This document shows positions 60,874 through 64,000 of a stretch of DNA of 64,000 nt, piece after piece; the stretch's first letter is position 1; each line of letters begins with the position of its first letter. Position numbers and translations under genes: made by a program. The stretch is from Aldrovandia affinis. Lineage: Eukaryota > Chordata > Actinopteri > Notacanthiformes > Halosauridae. Below the pieces are notes generated by a model. The model was not told where the DNA came from. It ran no database searches and was given only the letters and a program-made list of their open reading frames with translations. Location: contig JAINUG010000147.1 of the NCBI GenBank assembly GCA_029706075.1, forward strand, positions 554,501 to 618,500, read 5' to 3'.

Positions 60874-61128
60874 CTGCGGCAGGGCAGAACTCAGCTGCCT
60901 CTGCAGCGCGTCGCGGTCGTAGATGATGTCCTCCAGGTGCTGCTGGGTGAGGCCCAGGCTCTCCTGCGTCTCCCGCAGCGTGTCCAGCAGTCGGTCCCGC
61001 TCGTCCAGCATGTTGACCATCAGCTGCTCGAAGTGCGAGTCCGGGTCCGAGGCGCTGCTCTGGGAGCCCCGCTGGCTCAGCGCTGTGTCCTCACTGATCG
61101 TGGGCATCACCTCGCACATCATCTCTCC
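60874..61128 (-). CDS. ppfia2: liprin-alpha first coding exon (probably liprin-alpha-2)
   Basis: Encodes the first 83 residues of a liprin-alpha, a scaffold of presynaptic active zones and focal adhesions that binds LAR-type receptor phosphatases, RIM/ELKS and kinesin-3. The start codon is the ATG at 61122 (MMCEVMPTISEDTALS), which matches the invariant liprin-alpha N-terminus. The next residues are SHFEQLMVNMLDERDRLLDT and LRETQESLGLTQQHLEDI, opening the long N-terminal coiled coil, then DRDALQRQLSSALPQ. The exon is bounded by a pyrimidine-rich acceptor (AG at 61130-61129, six untranslated bases before the ATG) and a donor GTAGGC immediately after codon 83, phase 0. The NMLDERDRLLDTLRETQESL and IYDRDALQRQL wording favours paralogue 2 over 1, 3 or 4; this rests on remembered family sequences. 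The remaining exons lie outside the window or were not found. A 141-codon antisense frame over this exon is a shadow. Confidence 0.93.
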
Positions 61129-63704
61129 CTGGGGAGGGACGGGGGAGGGGACAGGAAGCATCAACCAGGGTCAGAGGGCACCAACGGTGGTCAAAGAGGG
61201 ACAAATTCTAATTCAAGTGCTCATTCATTGAATAATTTTCTCCATGTATGTAAAATTAGCAATGTTTAGGGAAAATTACTGTGGGCTATGGGATATATGG
61301 GATATATAATGTGCGTATCGTTGTTTAGCTTGACATTTCATTCAAGGTGACTAGATGAAGTGAGAGAAAATATCCAGAGGGAAGTTGGAAGTTTAACTGG
61401 AAGCATCGGGTCAAATATCCATAAGGTTGTTTTTACAGGACTAGTACATCCAGCCAAACATTTTCCTTGGCTTTGTGGGTGTCTTAAAGTGAAATAGCTC
61501 CATCCATAGGTGATGTAGTTCTATAGGCCAAAGGACATCATATATGCACTTCATTACACTAACCACAGACCTATTAAATCTTGCACTGCTAGATGGTGCC
61601 TGTTTGATTTATCTTTAACCTTTTAATAGTCTTACCTAGAAAAAAGCACTGGCAAAAGTCACAATGTGCCCTACCAAACGGTTGAGCAGACCATTAAGCA
61701 TTTCATATTGACCTTCTTTAGTTCTATAAATAGGTACCAAATGCCCCATTACTGACATTTCACTGATAGGCTAGTGCTAATACCATGTTAAGGATCACTA
61801 ATGACTAGACTGTCTCCACATTAAGGACTTGGACAACATGCCCATCAAAATAATGTTTATGAAACCAGAGAATACCCCCAATGAAATCCCCCTCTCTCTG
61901 GGACTCATTACTGCACTACAAACAAAAGCGTCAATGGGGATACGTCACTCAGAAGCCCCCAAATTAGGGTATTTACACAAAAATATTTTAAATGCATTCA
62001 CTTACGGTAAGAACATGACAAGTGATGCTGGACAGATAATTCTTACACATAAAGATGTGTCATTTTCTGTAACAATGTTCACATTCATGAGTAAAAACAT
62101 TATAAAATGTATTCATTTATTTAAGCCCTAATGAGCTGAATGGCCTGTTGTCATCACTATGTATTCTTATGTTCTCACATTCTTCTTATGCTCTTAATCC
62201 ATCCATTTCGTTGCAAAGACAACATCCCAAAACCACATGGTCTCAGGAAAGAGATCTCGTTGAAAGTTTAAATCTCACGTGACAATGTCACAGGACATGT
62301 CATTAGTGTAGTGATGACTGGCTGGCTCGCCCACACTCGCCCCGACATCTCAGGTCTTAAGTGAACAAAAGATTGGCGGCAGCCCCTCCGGAGCTAATGT
62401 GACACAGTTCGCACGAAGCCGCAGTTTCTCTCAGCAAGGGCAGCGTATGACTATGACGGACTCACTTGGGACATTCAGTCACGTCTCCCCCCCCCCTTCA
62501 CCGAGTCTGGGAGTCCGGACCCCCTGCTCTGGATTTCACGCTTGCTCTGTTTTGTGGGTCAGCTTGCGTCTTCCATTTCACTTGTTTCACAACCCTTGGG
62601 ATCTATGCTATTGCGCACTGCTGTGGCTTAGCTCAAGCAGAGACAAGGCTGATCTTGGCTGACCTTTTGGTGGCACTGAAGCGCCTCAGATCTCCTACTC
62701 TAGGACTAGGGCTGTGACGTAATGTACAAATAGCAAATGTAATTTTGAACCTGCATTCCAACACCAGTTTCAAAAATGAATGGGGAGATTCAACATAAAA
62801 ATAAAAATAAATGTTTAATTATTTTTAAAAGGTGTGCCCATAAGCTAACCAAATGGTGATTCAAATTACCAATAAATTACAATTTTTAACATTTTAAGTA
62901 GTGTACCCTATTCTCTGCAAAGATGTTTTGCAATGTTTATGATGGTGTTAGGTTTGTCCTCATCAAAAAATAAACCTTCAAAAAGGTTCATTTTCGAAGA
63001 CAGGTCCAGCGGAGACTGAGACCTGAGATTTCCTGGAAAACACACTGGTTTTGTTGATGTGGGAAATGACTAATATGCAAAACAAGGTGGCAAATGTGCT
63101 TGGAATGAGGCACAAGTGTATTACCCATTGGGTCTACAGTCAATAATAACAACATATTTTACTTTGTATTCCAATTTTAAAAATGTTTAAAATCATCTTT
63201 GCTGACCATTAAATGCTCCAAATTGGGCTTTTCACTGAAAAATGCTCATAGTTTGCAGTAGTTTGCAAGTGTTTTAATTTGTAATAGTTTTAAGCACAAA
63301 AACCATCGATGGGTCTTAAACGACAACTTGACAGGCATTTTGTCAGACTCGGATACGGCATAAACAAACCCAGTGTATCCTGTGGACCAGCAGATGGATG
63401 ATTTGTCGCTAAGCGATAGCTCCAGTGGGAGGCGGCCAGATGCCAGAGCCCCACTGCCTCTTCTTCAGCACTCGTGTCATGGCTTTGCAACTCTGGACAC
63501 GCTAGCCTCATGGAGACACTGCCCTTTCATAGTGGCGGTCAACTGCAAAGAGGAACTGGAGGGCTTCAACCTTCAGAAAGTAGTTCAAATTGTCCATTAA
63601 ATTGGCATAAAACATGAATTAGTCTTCTCTTTTTGTGGCTTAATACAAAGGTATCATACAGTGGTCCACATACATGACGTTACAATAAAAAAACAATAAC
63701 ACTA
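61129..63704. other. non-coding, upstream intron of the liprin gene; nothing recognised
   Basis: No exon or repeat recognised. Short frames at 61829-62131, 62399-62717 and 63373-63600 lack domains and splice context. 62380-62700 is GC-richer with a C9 run at 62488-62496. Confidence 0.5.
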
Positions 63705-64000
63705 CCAAAGTAAATCAGCAAACAGATAACTACCAAAATGAAGGAAACATTTCAGTAAATGAAGGATACAAAGTATATTGAAAGTAGGTGTTTCAACACT
63801 GAGATAATTAAGCAATTGACATCCCACGATGCTTAGGGTCGTGTATAAAAATGCTGGCCAGGCCCAATTGCCCAGTATTTTGGATACCATGATTAGAAGA
63901 GATCTCAGTGACATTGAAAGAAGGGTGATTGTTGGGGCATGTTTGGCACGAGCTTCAGTGACGAAGACTACTCTACTTGTTGATGGAACAGTGGCTCAGG
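63705..64000 (+). pseudogene. Tc1-like transposon, left part, running off the window edge
   Basis: 'atgaaggaaacatttcagta' then 'ggatacaaagtatattgaaa' and 'tgtataaaaatgctggccag' follow the 5' non-coding region of a common fish Tc1-like family. From about 63890 a frame reads RRDLSDIERRVIVGACLARA then SVTKTTLLV, the first helix-turn-helix of its transposase. The rest lies beyond 64000, so integrity cannot be judged. Confidence 0.75.

Noticed and set aside
60844..61269. 141-codon plus-strand frame with V/L/R-rich protein
   Set aside because: Antisense shadow of the liprin-alpha exon.

Overview
This is a 64 kb piece of an animal nuclear genome, almost certainly a ray-finned fish (teleost). It is mostly non-coding and AT-rich, with many CA, CT and TA microsatellites. 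It carries several Tc1/mariner relics, hAT-like pieces, foldback MITEs, tRNA-derived SINEs and 3' tails of L2-like and L1-like LINEs ending in the familiar fish sequence around 'gcagacgctcttatccagag'. There are no bacterial operons, phage genes or CRISPR arrays. A finer placement is not possible from sequence alone; the repeat mix would fit an early-branching teleost such as an elopomorph, but that is a weak inference.

Only one confident host coding exon is visible: the first coding exon of a liprin-alpha gene (best fit ppfia2) on the minus strand at 60874-61128. It has a splice acceptor just upstream of the start codon and a GT donor after codon 83. Transcription runs towards lower coordinates and no second liprin exon was recognised, so 1-60873 is probably mostly the large first coding intron. 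61129-64000 would then be the intron upstream of this exon, which lies in the 5' untranslated part of the gene.

Layout: 0-9 kb holds scattered repeats and a decayed DDE transposase. 9.1-12 kb has a SINE tail, a 418-bp foldback MITE, a CpG-rich patch and a second MITE. 13.6-14.7 kb holds an L1-like LINE remnant and 16.7-17.3 kb an L2-like remnant. 20-22 kb has a Tc1 scrap, a TA microsatellite and a foldback. 25.6-26.3 kb is the best L2-like LINE 3' end. 27-33 kb has small elements and an unexplained direct duplication of about 385 bp (28581-28962 and 32698-33083). 33.8-35 kb is a hAT relic and 36.8-37.2 kb a MITE. 39.4-45.3 kb and 47.8-49.5 kb are Tc1/mariner relics, two of them split by SINEs. 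52.4-53.6 kb has a Tc1 scrap beside an unrecognised broken gene. 56.6 kb has a CT run of about 130 bases, 58.3 kb an almost complete tRNA-SINE with target duplication, 59.6-60.5 kb another Tc1 relic, and a further Tc1-like element runs off the right edge.

Apart from the liprin exon, nothing here works as a set of cooperating genes. The interest lies in transposon nesting, the unexplained duplication, the unknown pseudogene near 53.3 kb, and a few unique stretches that could be regulatory.
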